Shown: piece after piece, positions 45,042 through 53,540 of the stretch | Layout: every line of letters starts with the position of its first letter | How positions within the stretch are numbered: position 1 is the stretch's first letter | NCBI RefSeq assembly: GCF_009671245.1 | Contig: NZ_VTFS01000001.1 | Coordinates: 1,275,914 to 1,339,913, forward strand | DNA from: Marinicella rhabdoformis | GTDB lineage: Bacteria; Pseudomonadota; Gammaproteobacteria; Xanthomonadales; Marinicellaceae | Direction: 5' to 3' | DNA length: 64,000 bases | Made by a program: the position numbers and the translations under genes | Notes under the pieces: generated by a model | The model's database searches: none | The model's input: only the letters and a program-made list of their open reading frames with translations | What the model was told of the DNA's origin: nothing

Positions 45042-46250
45042 TTAACCTTCGTACCCATCCTCAAAAATGGTGTCGTTTGCTTCTGGCCTGAAAGCGGCCA
45101 CTATGCCGGCAGTTTGTCTCAAAGTTCTGGCATTGTCTCGAGTGTCCGCTATGCCTGTATCTAAGCCCAAGTATTGAACATCCGGGTTGGAAAAATATTG
45201 TCTTCTGGAGCAACCATTCGCACATTGAGCAGAATATGACATCACCGTGCGGTACTCATTGTTGTGGTAATGACCAAAAGACCAAGGATTTGAGGCATTC
45301 ATTGGATCTGTACTTGAGTTTTCAGGGTTATGTTCTAAACCCATGTTGTGACCAAATTCATGGGCAAATGACAAATTACCCACTGCACACGATCGACTGG
45401 TCACTTGATAAGCAAAGCTTTCAAACCCCGCACCAGGTGACTGCATCACATAACCACGACCGCAACTTCCACCAATGTCATTGGACAACAAAGAAACCAT
45501 GTCGGCGCCATAAGCGGTTCTCAATTGTGCAACTGTTGGATCTGAGCGAACCCATGTCAGACTTTCGGAAGAACTACCTGAATCATTATAATTTGCTAAC
45601 CCTACATAACTAATTTTAGCCTCAGCATCAACATTGCTGTTATCGAATGACAAGTTCATGGCATCAACTGCCGCTTGTGCCGTTGCTTCTATGCCACTTA
45701 CACCACCCGCGGCATCTCTGGCTTGTGGTGTATAAATCACCATCACATCCAAAGTATCTGTACTTCCAGAAGGTGTGGTGGGTATCTTTTGATTACTGAC
45801 AGGCAACGCTGTATCAGAAACTTCGTCAACCTCACATTCAGCAAACGCATCAGTCAATAGCGAAGCAATTCGTATTTGATCTTTTGCTTGAGGCATAAAT
45901 TCAAATGTTTCTCTATCATTAAAAGCAACACCCGAAATATATCCATTAACGTATGCGAAAGAAACACTTGATTCTGGGTGGCCTTTGAAACGTCCAACCC
46001 AAGTAAAATTATTATTGCTGCGTACTTTCAAATCATCCAGCACCAGTGATTCATATCCACCACCAGGTAGATGAATACCAAACTCCGTACTACCGTCTAA
46101 AAACAAGTGTGCGTTTACTTGCGCCGTCAAAGCAGCAGATTCCGTCATTGGTAACACTGTACGGTCCAACACATTGATAGATTTTAACAAATCTTTAGCC
46201 ATTAAAATTGGTGTAAACATGGCCAGACCAATCAGTACAATTTTTTTCAT
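45042..46250 (-). CDS. Secreted reprolysin-like zinc metallopeptidase with IFxxGYE tail
   Basis: The 402-residue protein has a signal peptide (MKKIVLIGLAMFTPILMA), a pro-region of about 140 residues, and a metzincin catalytic domain from about residue 165 (LDVMVIYTPQARDAAGG). The zinc site is H297-E-F-G-H301-N-M-G-L-E-H307, followed by a Met-turn candidate VMSYSAQC. Cys pairs in the domain suggest disulfides. It ends NDTIFEDGYEG, a variant of the tag on two other exported proteins here. It is likely secreted and self-activated. Confidence 0.9.
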   Translation of the reverse strand: MKKIVLIGLAMFTPILMAKDLLKSINVLDRTVLPMTESAALTAQVNAHLFLDGSTEFGIHLPGGGYESLVLDDLKVRSNNNFTWVGRFKGHPESSVSFAYVNGYISGVAFNDRETFEFMPQAKDQIRIASLLTDAFAECEVDEVSDTALPVSNQKIPTTPSGSTDTLDVMVIYTPQARDAAGGVSGIEATAQAAVDAMNLSFDNSNVDAEAKISYVGLANYNDSGSSSESLTWVRSDPTVAQLRTAYGADMVSLLSNDIGGSCGRGYVMQSPGAGFESFAYQVTSRSCAVGNLSFAHEFGHNMGLEHNPENSSTDPMNASNPWSFGHYHNNEYRTVMSYSAQCANGCSRRQYFSNPDVQYLGLDTGIADTRDNARTLRQTAGIVAAFRPEANDTIFEDGYEG

Positions 46251-46376
46251 ACTTGCCTCAACATCATAAAACAGAACATAAACATATTAACTTGGTTTAT
46301 TTGCTTACTACAGTTATTGTGGCATTGTTTTCTGTTTAAGTTCAATAATCTTGAAACCCTTCACATTTACACCAAC

Positions 46377-46412
46377 AAAAAAAGCCCGAACCAAAAGGGA
46401 TTGGGCTTTTTT
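46377..46412 (-). terminator. Rho-independent terminator
   Basis: An AAAAAGCCC/GGGCTTTTTT stem with a loop of about 14 bases is T-rich on the minus strand. It ends the transcript of the beta-barrel gene at 46446. Confidence 0.7.
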
Positions 46413-46445
46413 GTAGTTCAACAGTTAAATGATTTTATACCGTAT

Positions 46446-47138
46446 TTAGAAGCGGTAATTAACACCTAAATTGAATTGTGATAAATCTTGATCAATTTTT
46501 GCTTGATAGTCAGATACATTAAATGTTCCTGTATCAATCAAATAAATTTTCTCTTTGCCAAAATCTGTGAAACTGTATTCTGCAAAAAACGAAACATGAT
46601 TCATGAATTGATGCTCATAGCCAATACCCCAAAGCACCCCATCACGGTCTGCACTCTGCTCATAGTGAAATGCAGGGTTAACTAAAGGGTCATTGTCTTG
46701 ATATTTGTTATCTGATTGCACATAACCCAACTGTCCATACAACAAACCACTGTCACTGACTTTAAATCCATAGCGGCCTACAAATGAGATCACATCTTCC
46801 GTTTCATAAGATACCAGATTTGAAGGTCTTGGAGGATTTTGAGTATAAACATGTTCTGAATATAAGTCTGCATCACTGGCCATGACCTTTAAGCCCCAAA
46901 CTGATTTTTCTGTTTCTAAAAAATCACAACCAAACTGAACCCCAATACTGGTTTCATCAGCATTGGCAGATCCTGCATTGTCATTCATGGCTTCATCATT
47001 GAACGAAGTTGTTGTCCACTGATTGTCTGTTTCTAAATGGCTGGCCGATGCACCTGCATAACAGCCAGACCACACATCATCAGAGGCATAACAACTCAAT
47101 GAAGTCATACCCAACAATATAGTCATTTTAAATTTCAT
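46446..47138 (-). CDS. Outer-membrane beta-barrel protein (porin/OmpA-like family)
   Basis: The 230-residue protein has a signal peptide (MKFKMTILLGMTSLSCYASD), a start typical of small barrels (DVWSGCYAGASASHLETDNQW), alternating strands through the length (VISFVGRYGFKVSDSGLLYGQLGY), and ends with the outer-membrane signature NLGVNYRF with a terminal Phe. It resembles the 8-stranded outer membrane beta-barrel group. The Cys near the signal cleavage site (GCYAG) is unusual but is not in lipobox context. It is a single-gene unit. Confidence 0.88.
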   Translation of the reverse strand: MKFKMTILLGMTSLSCYASDDVWSGCYAGASASHLETDNQWTTTSFNDEAMNDNAGSANADETSIGVQFGCDFLETEKSVWGLKVMASDADLYSEHVYTQNPPRPSNLVSYETEDVISFVGRYGFKVSDSGLLYGQLGYVQSDNKYQDNDPLVNPAFHYEQSADRDGVLWGIGYEHQFMNHVSFFAEYSFTDFGKEKIYLIDTGTFNVSDYQAKIDQDLSQFNLGVNYRF

Positions 47139-47196
47139 CTAATTTCTCCCTAAATGGACATTCATCATAATAAACAGTAAGTTAAAAAGAAGTTAT

Positions 47197-47721
47197 TTAA
47201 CGCCCTCTCTTGGCTTGTTTTTCTTTAAAGTGCGCTTTTGTGGCTAAGTATATTGTTTTACTCACTTCACAATAGACCTTGTCTTTAGCATGGTTTGTCA
47301 AAACTGTCTTTTTAATCAGCTCCAGCTCGCCTGAGGACTCAAGGCGTGATTTGATGTCTTGTATTTCCTCTGCTGTAATTACAAAGTGAGCATATAAATC
47401 TTCCCTGGCAGGGGCCTTAAACCGAATCTCGGCAGACTTATCCCAAACGATGTACTTATTTTCTAAGATCGTCATCAATTGAATCATAGGAATTGGATCC
47501 ACTGCTGAAAACATGCTGCCGCCAAAAATCGACCCAACATAGTTCTTGTTTTTATAGCTGTGTGGAATTTTAATTGTGATTTCAGATAAGCCTTCAGAGA
47601 CCGACTGAATCCGACCGGTACTTCTGCGGTACATGGGAGATAAATTAAAACCGTATTTAAACAGCTTCTCAGGGCCAATCAGCTTGCTGCCAATATTGGC
47701 TAGGGTTTGGTAAATGGTCAT
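47197..47721 (-). CDS. DUF4442 hotdog-fold protein (thioesterase-like)
   Basis: The ATG at 47721 gives 174 residues; the longer frame begins with Cys/His-rich text and lacks a ribosome site. The sequence fits the DUF4442 hotdog group (LFKYGFNLSPMYRRSTGRI, then YVGSIFGGSMFSAVDPIPM, then WDKSAEIRFKAPARED), related to PaaI-type acyl-CoA thioesterases. Acyl-CoA or acyl-carrier substrates are inferred only. It follows the carboxypeptidase gene after a long stem-loop. Confidence 0.85.
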   Translation of the reverse strand: MTIYQTLANIGSKLIGPEKLFKYGFNLSPMYRRSTGRIQSVSEGLSEITIKIPHSYKNKNYVGSIFGGSMFSAVDPIPMIQLMTILENKYIVWDKSAEIRFKAPAREDLYAHFVITAEEIQDIKSRLESSGELELIKKTVLTNHAKDKVYCEVSKTIYLATKAHFKEKQAKRGR

Positions 47722-47771
47722 GTAGATATCTTTTTTATAATGGCGGCACATTATAACGTCAATAATTCACC

Positions 47772-47805
47772 AATTAAGAAAGCGGCCTAAACCGCTTTCT
47801 TAATT
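47772..47805 (-). terminator. Long stem-loop after the carboxypeptidase gene
   Basis: A perfect 14-bp stem AATTAAGAAAGCGG/CCGCTTTCTTAATT closes a 6-base loop, 14 bases after the stop at 47819. There is no long T tract after it, but the AT-rich base gives weak pairing, consistent with termination. Confidence 0.55.
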
Positions 47806-47818
47806 ACCCTGTATTCAT

Positions 47819-50362
47819 TCAGTGGTGGCTTTCTTCCGCTTCTTCTTTCGACAAGTTGGTTGAGCGAATCAACTTCGATTGGAATACCGCATTGATCAGC
47901 CAATTTTGTGTGCCTTTCCAGAAAGATCGGAAATTTGGATTGAAGCCAAATTTAATATACTGTCCTCGACCTGATTTTTCCGCCACAACCAACGGTTTGT
48001 TTTTCAGTTTCTCTTGCCAATGGTCTGATACAAAACCTGCTGCCCTGACCTCTTCGGTGATTTGAAGTGGTGTGGCAAACGGGTTATCACTCGCTTTCAG
48101 CACACTGCTGCCTTTCATCAAAGCATATTGGGTGCTGTTCTTGGTGCCAAATGCCAATGGGTGCGTCAAATCTGCATCTGCTGAAACAATCGCACCACCT
48201 AATACACGCTCGGCTTGATGCTTTTCATAATCGGCATAGTTCAAACGTTCTGATTCTTTTTTAGTGGCTTTGTCTTCTTTTTTAGCGGCTTTTTTAGGAT
48301 CCTTTTCTTTGGATTTTTCATCTTTGGCTTGCAGCTTGTTTTCAATGAATTGCGCACCTTTTTGTAATCCAATCAAGGTGCCACCTGTTTGAACCCAGGC
48401 TTTCAAAGCCGCTTGTGTTTTCTTGTTGATGCTGCTGTTGTATTGTCCATTGGGCAAAATGATGTGGCTGTATTCACTGAATTGAATCCGATTCAATTGA
48501 TGACTGTGTACTTTGGTCAAAGGCAAATACACTTGGGTATCAAATAAATGCCAAAGACTACCTGCTTGATAAGCATCTACACCATTACCCACCACCATCA
48601 TCACTTTGGGCTGTTTTATTTGTTGCACTTGAGGCGAGCCTAAATCTACGCCGCTGTCTGCCAGTGACGTATTAATTGGATACCATTTAACTGAAAATGC
48701 ATCGGTTACTGTGCTCAATGTGCTGAACAATTGATCTTCACTTTGTGCCCCACCCTCAATCATAAAGCTGCCTGCTGGCACCTTAACACCGTCGACATGT
48801 AATGGCTTGGCAGTAATGCGAACCGGAATGTCTAGCTGAGTTAAGTAATGTAAAGCCGCTGGTGCGTTGCCACTGTGCCAATCGAACACATAAGCCAAAG
48901 CATTTTTACGGTATTGGTTGCTGACATTCAAAGAAGAAAAGTCTGTGTTACTTTCAACATTGCTGTTGAGTTTGGCGAAAGGTAAACCCCAAGCCATGGC
49001 TAAGTTCCATGAAGACACATCATAGAAAGTGTTGTCATTGAAACTGGTATCGGTGTTAAACAAAGACTGTAATAAAGTGGTCTGCTTTTGATTCAAGCTC
49101 ATATATAGGGCTTGATTCTTCTTGAATGTATGGCCTCCGGCACTGCGGTTGGCTGCCAAATTTTTAACTTCAATTTGATGTGACTCTAAAAAAGCCACCA
49201 GTTGTTTACCACGGTATTTATTGTCTGATACATCGACCAAATATCCTGACGTATTACCTTTAGCGGCTTGGGCTTTGGCTTTGTCGTAAAAACTGTCTTT
49301 ATAATCCATGATGGCTTTTCTGTTGGCCACACTGCCTTTAACTGTAGATAATGCAGTTAAAAACTGGTTGCGAATGCCACGGGCCAAAGAGCGTTCACCG
49401 TTACTGCTTTCAATGACCCCACCTTGTGCTCGGGCTTGCTCGAATAAAATACCTATACTGCCTTGTAAATCAGGATAAGTAGACCCTTTTCCAGGATAAA
49501 AATCATCAAAACCTTCTTTGCTGTAATAAGTCTGACCAATCTCATCCAAAGCTTTGGCGTGATGTTCGGCTATTTTTGCCGTCAACACTGCGTTTTCTTC
49601 AGTGATTTTAGGGTTCTTTCTACTCGGAACACCTGGTTGAAAAAAGAAACTCGAAGACGTACCCATTTCATGGTGGTCAGTCAACACATGAGGTTGCCAT
49701 GCTTGAAATTGAGCGACACGAGCTTTTGATTCGGTTTGCGTCAACAACAACCAATCTCGATTCAAATCAAACCAATAATGGTTGGTTCGACCGGCTGGCC
49801 AAAGCTCATTGTGTGACATGTCATTAGGGTCCGTTACTGTAGTTACCGAGCGTGTGTTATTAACATAAGTGGTGAAACGAGACAAACCATCTGGGTTAAA
49901 GCTCGGATCAACCAAAACCACAGTATCTTCTAGGTATTTTTGTACTTCAGCGTTATTAGTCGCCAACAAATACCAAGCATACAAAACTGAAGCATTAGAA
50001 CCACTGGATTCGTTACCGTGGACACTGAAACCATTCCATATTTTAAGGATTTTCGGGTCTTTTTTAACTTGATCTAAATTGGCAATATTACTTTTTGAAC
50101 TGATGGCCATCAACAGCAAGGGACGGCCTTCATTGGTTTCGCCGTATTGCACCAACTGAGCTTGATCACTGCCTGCTGACAGGAATTTAAAATAACTGAC
50201 TAATTGGTCATGGCGTAAATGCCGGTCACCCAATTGCTGACCCAAATAGGTATCAGGCGAAGGTAAAGTGGCATTGTACATATCGCCCTTGGGTAAGAAA
50301 AACTCCAAAGGTTCAGCCCAAGCTATGACGGGTAAAATCAACAGCAACAACAGTTTTTTCAT
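47819..50362 (-). CDS. Secreted M14-family zinc carboxypeptidase, long form
   Basis: The 847-residue protein has a signal peptide (MKKLLLLLILPVIAWA). The M14 catalytic domain covers about 40-340: zinc ligands H115-x-x-E118 in HGNESSG, then FNPDGL, DLNRDW near 199-204, and H230 or H231 in LTDHHEMG. After about residue 400 come non-catalytic regions, including a Lys/Glu-rich low-complexity stretch (KDEKSKEKDPKKAAKKEDKA). Such large forms are predicted to trim C-terminal residues of peptides outside the cell. The gene stands alone, with a stem-loop at its end. Confidence 0.9.
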   Translation of the reverse strand: MKKLLLLLILPVIAWAEPLEFFLPKGDMYNATLPSPDTYLGQQLGDRHLRHDQLVSYFKFLSAGSDQAQLVQYGETNEGRPLLLMAISSKSNIANLDQVKKDPKILKIWNGFSVHGNESSGSNASVLYAWYLLATNNAEVQKYLEDTVVLVDPSFNPDGLSRFTTYVNNTRSVTTVTDPNDMSHNELWPAGRTNHYWFDLNRDWLLLTQTESKARVAQFQAWQPHVLTDHHEMGTSSSFFFQPGVPSRKNPKITEENAVLTAKIAEHHAKALDEIGQTYYSKEGFDDFYPGKGSTYPDLQGSIGILFEQARAQGGVIESSNGERSLARGIRNQFLTALSTVKGSVANRKAIMDYKDSFYDKAKAQAAKGNTSGYLVDVSDNKYRGKQLVAFLESHQIEVKNLAANRSAGGHTFKKNQALYMSLNQKQTTLLQSLFNTDTSFNDNTFYDVSSWNLAMAWGLPFAKLNSNVESNTDFSSLNVSNQYRKNALAYVFDWHSGNAPAALHYLTQLDIPVRITAKPLHVDGVKVPAGSFMIEGGAQSEDQLFSTLSTVTDAFSVKWYPINTSLADSGVDLGSPQVQQIKQPKVMMVVGNGVDAYQAGSLWHLFDTQVYLPLTKVHSHQLNRIQFSEYSHIILPNGQYNSSINKKTQAALKAWVQTGGTLIGLQKGAQFIENKLQAKDEKSKEKDPKKAAKKEDKATKKESERLNYADYEKHQAERVLGGAIVSADADLTHPLAFGTKNSTQYALMKGSSVLKASDNPFATPLQITEEVRAAGFVSDHWQEKLKNKPLVVAEKSGRGQYIKFGFNPNFRSFWKGTQNWLINAVFQSKLIRSTNLSKEEAEESHH

Positions 50363-50518
50363 TCTTAATCCTCTTAAGGTGGGGTTTGTAATAGTTGCTA
50401 TTTTAAACCATCAAAGTGGATATTGTGAAAGAAGCTTATAAAGTGTAACTCTCAAGGCAGCTGAACCTTGGGTTATCTACCGTTGTCAGAAACTTAACAT
50501 CAACTATGAGTTCCTACT

Positions 50519-50923
50519 GTGAAAAGCAGGCAGTTCAACAAAGAAGAGACAAAAATTAACACCACTCCCATGTTGGATGTTGTTTTTATCGTATTGATTT
50601 TCTTTATCGTTTCTACGTGGGCAAAAACAGAAACGGGGGTCGACACCTCAAGGCCTTCATGCCCACCTGTTCGTTATGTTAAAAAAGGTCATATTCTTGT
50701 AAAAGTCAAAGCCAGTGGTGCAGTTTTAATCAATCAACAATCAACCAGACTTTCACAACTACTCAACCATGTAAAGGCTTTACGTTCCGAATACCCTGTC
50801 GCCAATGCAATCATCATAGCCGATCATCATTCGCAGACTGGTGATTTACTTAAAGTCATGGACCACCTCAAAACTGCAGGTGTGGAAAACATTTCAATTG
50901 CTGCAGATAAGGACAAAGAATAA
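50519..50923 (+). CDS. ExbD/TolR-like biopolymer transport protein, unaccompanied
   Basis: The 134-residue protein begins at a GTG; its N-terminal text (KINTTPMLDVVFIVLIFFIVST) is the conserved ExbD/TolR membrane helix with the proton-coupling Asp in MLDVVF. The periplasmic half (ILVKVKASGAVLINQQSTRL) has the ExbD fold. ExbD normally works with ExbB and TonB or a Mot/Tol partner, but neither neighbour encodes one. It may pair with ExbB genes elsewhere or with a solitary ExbD-like regulator complex. It is a single-gene unit. Confidence 0.82.
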   Translation: MKSRQFNKEETKINTTPMLDVVFIVLIFFIVSTWAKTETGVDTSRPSCPPVRYVKKGHILVKVKASGAVLINQQSTRLSQLLNHVKALRSEYPVANAIIIADHHSQTGDLLKVMDHLKTAGVENISIAADKDKE

Positions 50924-50959
50924 ACACAGTGTAAGCCGAGTCTAAACAGGCCTTAGTTG

Positions 50960-51433
50960 TTAAGCCCGATACACACTACAATTAAAACAACCGGGACCGG
51001 CATTGTGGATATGGATGTATTCAATTTGACTGTTGTGAAACATGCTTTCAATGGCGCCTTCTAATGACGAACCTTCCAACGTTTCAGCATCTATCATCAT
51101 TTTTTTTGTATTGTAAGCCCTGACTGAAAGTAAACGGTGACGCAACATGGTAGGCACTTCATTGACATTCAAATTGGCTGTAATAGCCTGTGCTCGAACA
51201 AAAATTGGTCCGGTGGCCCGATAGGGCGAATTCACATCATGGTGACAAAAAGACAAAGCCAGTACCCACTCTCCGAGCTTGGCATCAGTTAGTGAAACTC
51301 GACATGGATAGCCAGGGTTGACATCAACGGTAAGCCACTGGGCACCCAATGTTTTTAATTCATTGTCAGATTTGCTTAAATACTCAGAAAATATTTCTTG
51401 GTTCAATGCCTTGATTATAAATTTGACTGTCAT
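50960..51433 (-). CDS. DUF1203 family protein
   Basis: The 157-residue cytosolic protein matches the DUF1203 pattern closely: GYPCRVSLTDAKLGEWVLAL, PYRATGPIFVRAQAI, RHRLLSVRAYNTKKMM and the C-terminal YIHIHNAGPGCFNCSVYRA with two Cys. No function is established for the family. It is divergent from nothing and convergent with the ExbD-like gene, in a single-gene unit. Confidence 0.9.
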   Translation of the reverse strand: MTVKFIIKALNQEIFSEYLSKSDNELKTLGAQWLTVDVNPGYPCRVSLTDAKLGEWVLALSFCHHDVNSPYRATGPIFVRAQAITANLNVNEVPTMLRHRLLSVRAYNTKKMMIDAETLEGSSLEGAIESMFHNSQIEYIHIHNAGPGCFNCSVYRA

Positions 51434-51527
51434 GGCCTTATCCTGCTTAGGTTAAAACAGTGATTTTATAAGCTTTGGTTTTTGATACTCGCCAGATTCG
51501 GGTGTGACGTTTTTCTGAACTTTTATT

Positions 51528-51803
51528 TTAACTAAAGATTGAACCAATGGCCTCGAAAAAACCTGCCACCAGGTCAATGAGGCCACCAAAGAAGGCTTCA
51601 AAAAATCCTGTTACTATTTCCAAAACACCTTCACCAGACAATACACTGGGTACCGCCAAACTGAGCACTGCAGAAGTTATCAAGGTGCTGGCATACAAGT
51701 TAAAGCCCGCGTTCAAAACATAAATCAACGACCCCAACAACACAAATGAAGCCACCGAAAACAGTAACCTCATCAAAACTGGCTTGTCTTTTCTTTTACT
51801 CAA
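51528..51803 (-). CDS. Small membrane protein, TTG start
   Basis: The 91-residue protein begins at a TTG, supported by the strong ribosome site AAGGAGAGTGAG. It has a basic front (KRKDKPVLMRLL) and helices at about 10-28 (FSVASFVLLGSLIYVLNAGF) and 33-48, and a C-terminal hydrophobic repeat pair (VTGFFEAFFGGLIDLVAGFFEAIGSIFS) where GFFEA occurs twice. The repeated amphipathic C-terminus is odd and could sit at the membrane surface. I do not recognise a family. Confidence 0.65.
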   Translation of the reverse strand: MSKRKDKPVLMRLLFSVASFVLLGSLIYVLNAGFNLYASTLITSAVLSLAVPSVLSGEGVLEIVTGFFEAFFGGLIDLVAGFFEAIGSIFS

Positions 51804-51862
51804 CTCACTCTCCTTTTTATTTCATAAGTGGCATGATTTAACCTTGACCTTATGTTTACCTG

Positions 51863-52930
51863 CTATTCAAACTGGGCTTTGATGTGCGCCACCACATAAG
51901 CTGCATCAGCACCGACGCCGGTTAATGTGGCCGAGCCTCGTGTCCATTGCCAAGCTTTACCAATACAATACAAGCCCTTGATTTCTGTGCTGACGCCCCG
52001 CTCTTCTTTCAGTTCGCCACGCTCATCCAAAGCACCTTGCACTTTCAACCAATCATAATTGTTGTGGTAGCCCATTGACCATATAACATTACTGACGGGT
52101 ATTTTTTCACCATCAGCAAATAAAGCCGTTTCATCAGCAGTGTCTGACAACCTGCCTTTGATGCGAATGCCTAATTTTTTCAATTGATTCAGTTTTAGAT
52201 TCCTACCTGGAAAAGGCCCTTTGCTTTGCGCATATTTTCCGAGCCATGAATCTTTTTTCATCCTGAGCAAGCCCAGTTTATCCAACCACCAAAAAAAGTC
52301 ACGGCCTAAAATTTGCTGTGGTTTGACTGCACGCTTGCTGCCAGTGGCCAATGTGACTGGGTGTGTTTTAACGATTTCACGCGCCAATTGCCTACCTGTT
52401 GATCCATCTCCGACAATCAAAACAGGACCTTCCGATAACTGGCCCGGTCTTTGGTAATTGGTCGGTGTGAATTGTTTCACTGTATCTGAAAGCTTTTTGG
52501 CACAAGGTAAGACATTCGGTACTTCAAAGCCGCCCGAAGCACAAATTACAGCTGCACTTGATACCGTTTGAGTTGTTCCATTTGAATCCCTATATTGAGT
52601 GTTGAATTGGTCATCTACTTTCCGAACCTCAACCACTTCAGCGCTCAAAGCGACTGGCAGTTCAAAATGTTGCGCATACTTTTCCAAATAATCAGCCTGC
52701 TCTTCCTTGTCTGGATAGCCTGTTTGATCACCCTCCAGTAACAAGCCCGGCAAGTGACTGTAACGACGCGAAGCAAACAACACCAAGGAATCATAACGCA
52801 CGCGCCAATTGTCACCAATGCGTTGGTGTTTTTCAACGACCAGACAGCTGAGACCCGCTTGTTTTATATGGTAAGCCGCCGCCAATCCTGCTTGACCGCC
52901 ACCGACAATAATGGCGTCTAATTTATTCAT
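51863..52930 (-). CDS. Flavin-dependent monooxygenase / FAD-NAD(P) oxidoreductase
   Basis: The 355-residue cytosolic enzyme has the FAD motif [17 protein letters not shown] near the N-terminus, the FMO-type second motif [17 protein letters not shown] (about 167-183) for NADPH, and the C-terminal text [21 protein letters not shown]. It fits the flavin-containing monooxygenase/Baeyer-Villiger-type family (CzcO-like). The substrate is unknown. It is followed by the small membrane gene about 60 bases downstream. Confidence 0.9.
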
Positions 52931-52958
52931 TATTAATCCTTTTGGTTGTGGTTTATTC

Positions 52959-53540
52959 TTACCATTTTCTTTTGTTTTTTCTGTGCGGAACCAAAACCTT
53001 ACCCGTATAAATTTCGATGCTTTTCTTGATTTCTTTGCCTTTCATGTCGTTACTGACTGAAAACAGTGTTATGCATTCATTGGAGTTGAGTTTTAAATAA
53101 ACGGTGTGAACATTGATATGCCAGCCATTGATGTTATGAAAATCAATGTGTTTTTCACCTAAAAACTTATACTGTTTGTCTTTGATACATACAGTTTCTC
53201 TGATGTTGTCAAAAATAACAAAACCTTGCGTCCAGTTATATAACAACATCAATAGATAAGCAGTGGTTGCGACAAAGAATTTCCAACTTAAAAAAAACTC
53301 ACTTGGCGCATGACGTTCCATACTGATGATACTGACAAGTATGAATACACTAAAAAACAAAGTGAAAAATACAGTAATAAACACTTTTTCTGACAGACAA
53401 CCCAACAGTATTTTAAGTTTGCCATCTTTGGTGTGAACCACCCTTATTGGTTCATGCTTGAGTAAATGTGGGTCTTTGGCAGCCAAAGCATCTAACTTAT
53501 TCCAAAATTTTTGATAAGCCGCTGTTAATTTTTCAAACAT
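52959..53540 (-). CDS. Membrane protein of unknown function
   Basis: The 193-residue protein starts at the ATG at 53540, which shares one base with the cca stop (TGATG), so it is translationally coupled to cca. It has two hydrophobic helices around residues 50-70 ([20 protein letters not shown]) and 85-105 ([16 protein letters not shown]), then a soluble domain of strands ([20 protein letters not shown]) ending in a basic tail (RKNKRKW). I do not recognise a family; the layout resembles YcxB/PH-like membrane proteins. Confidence 0.7.
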
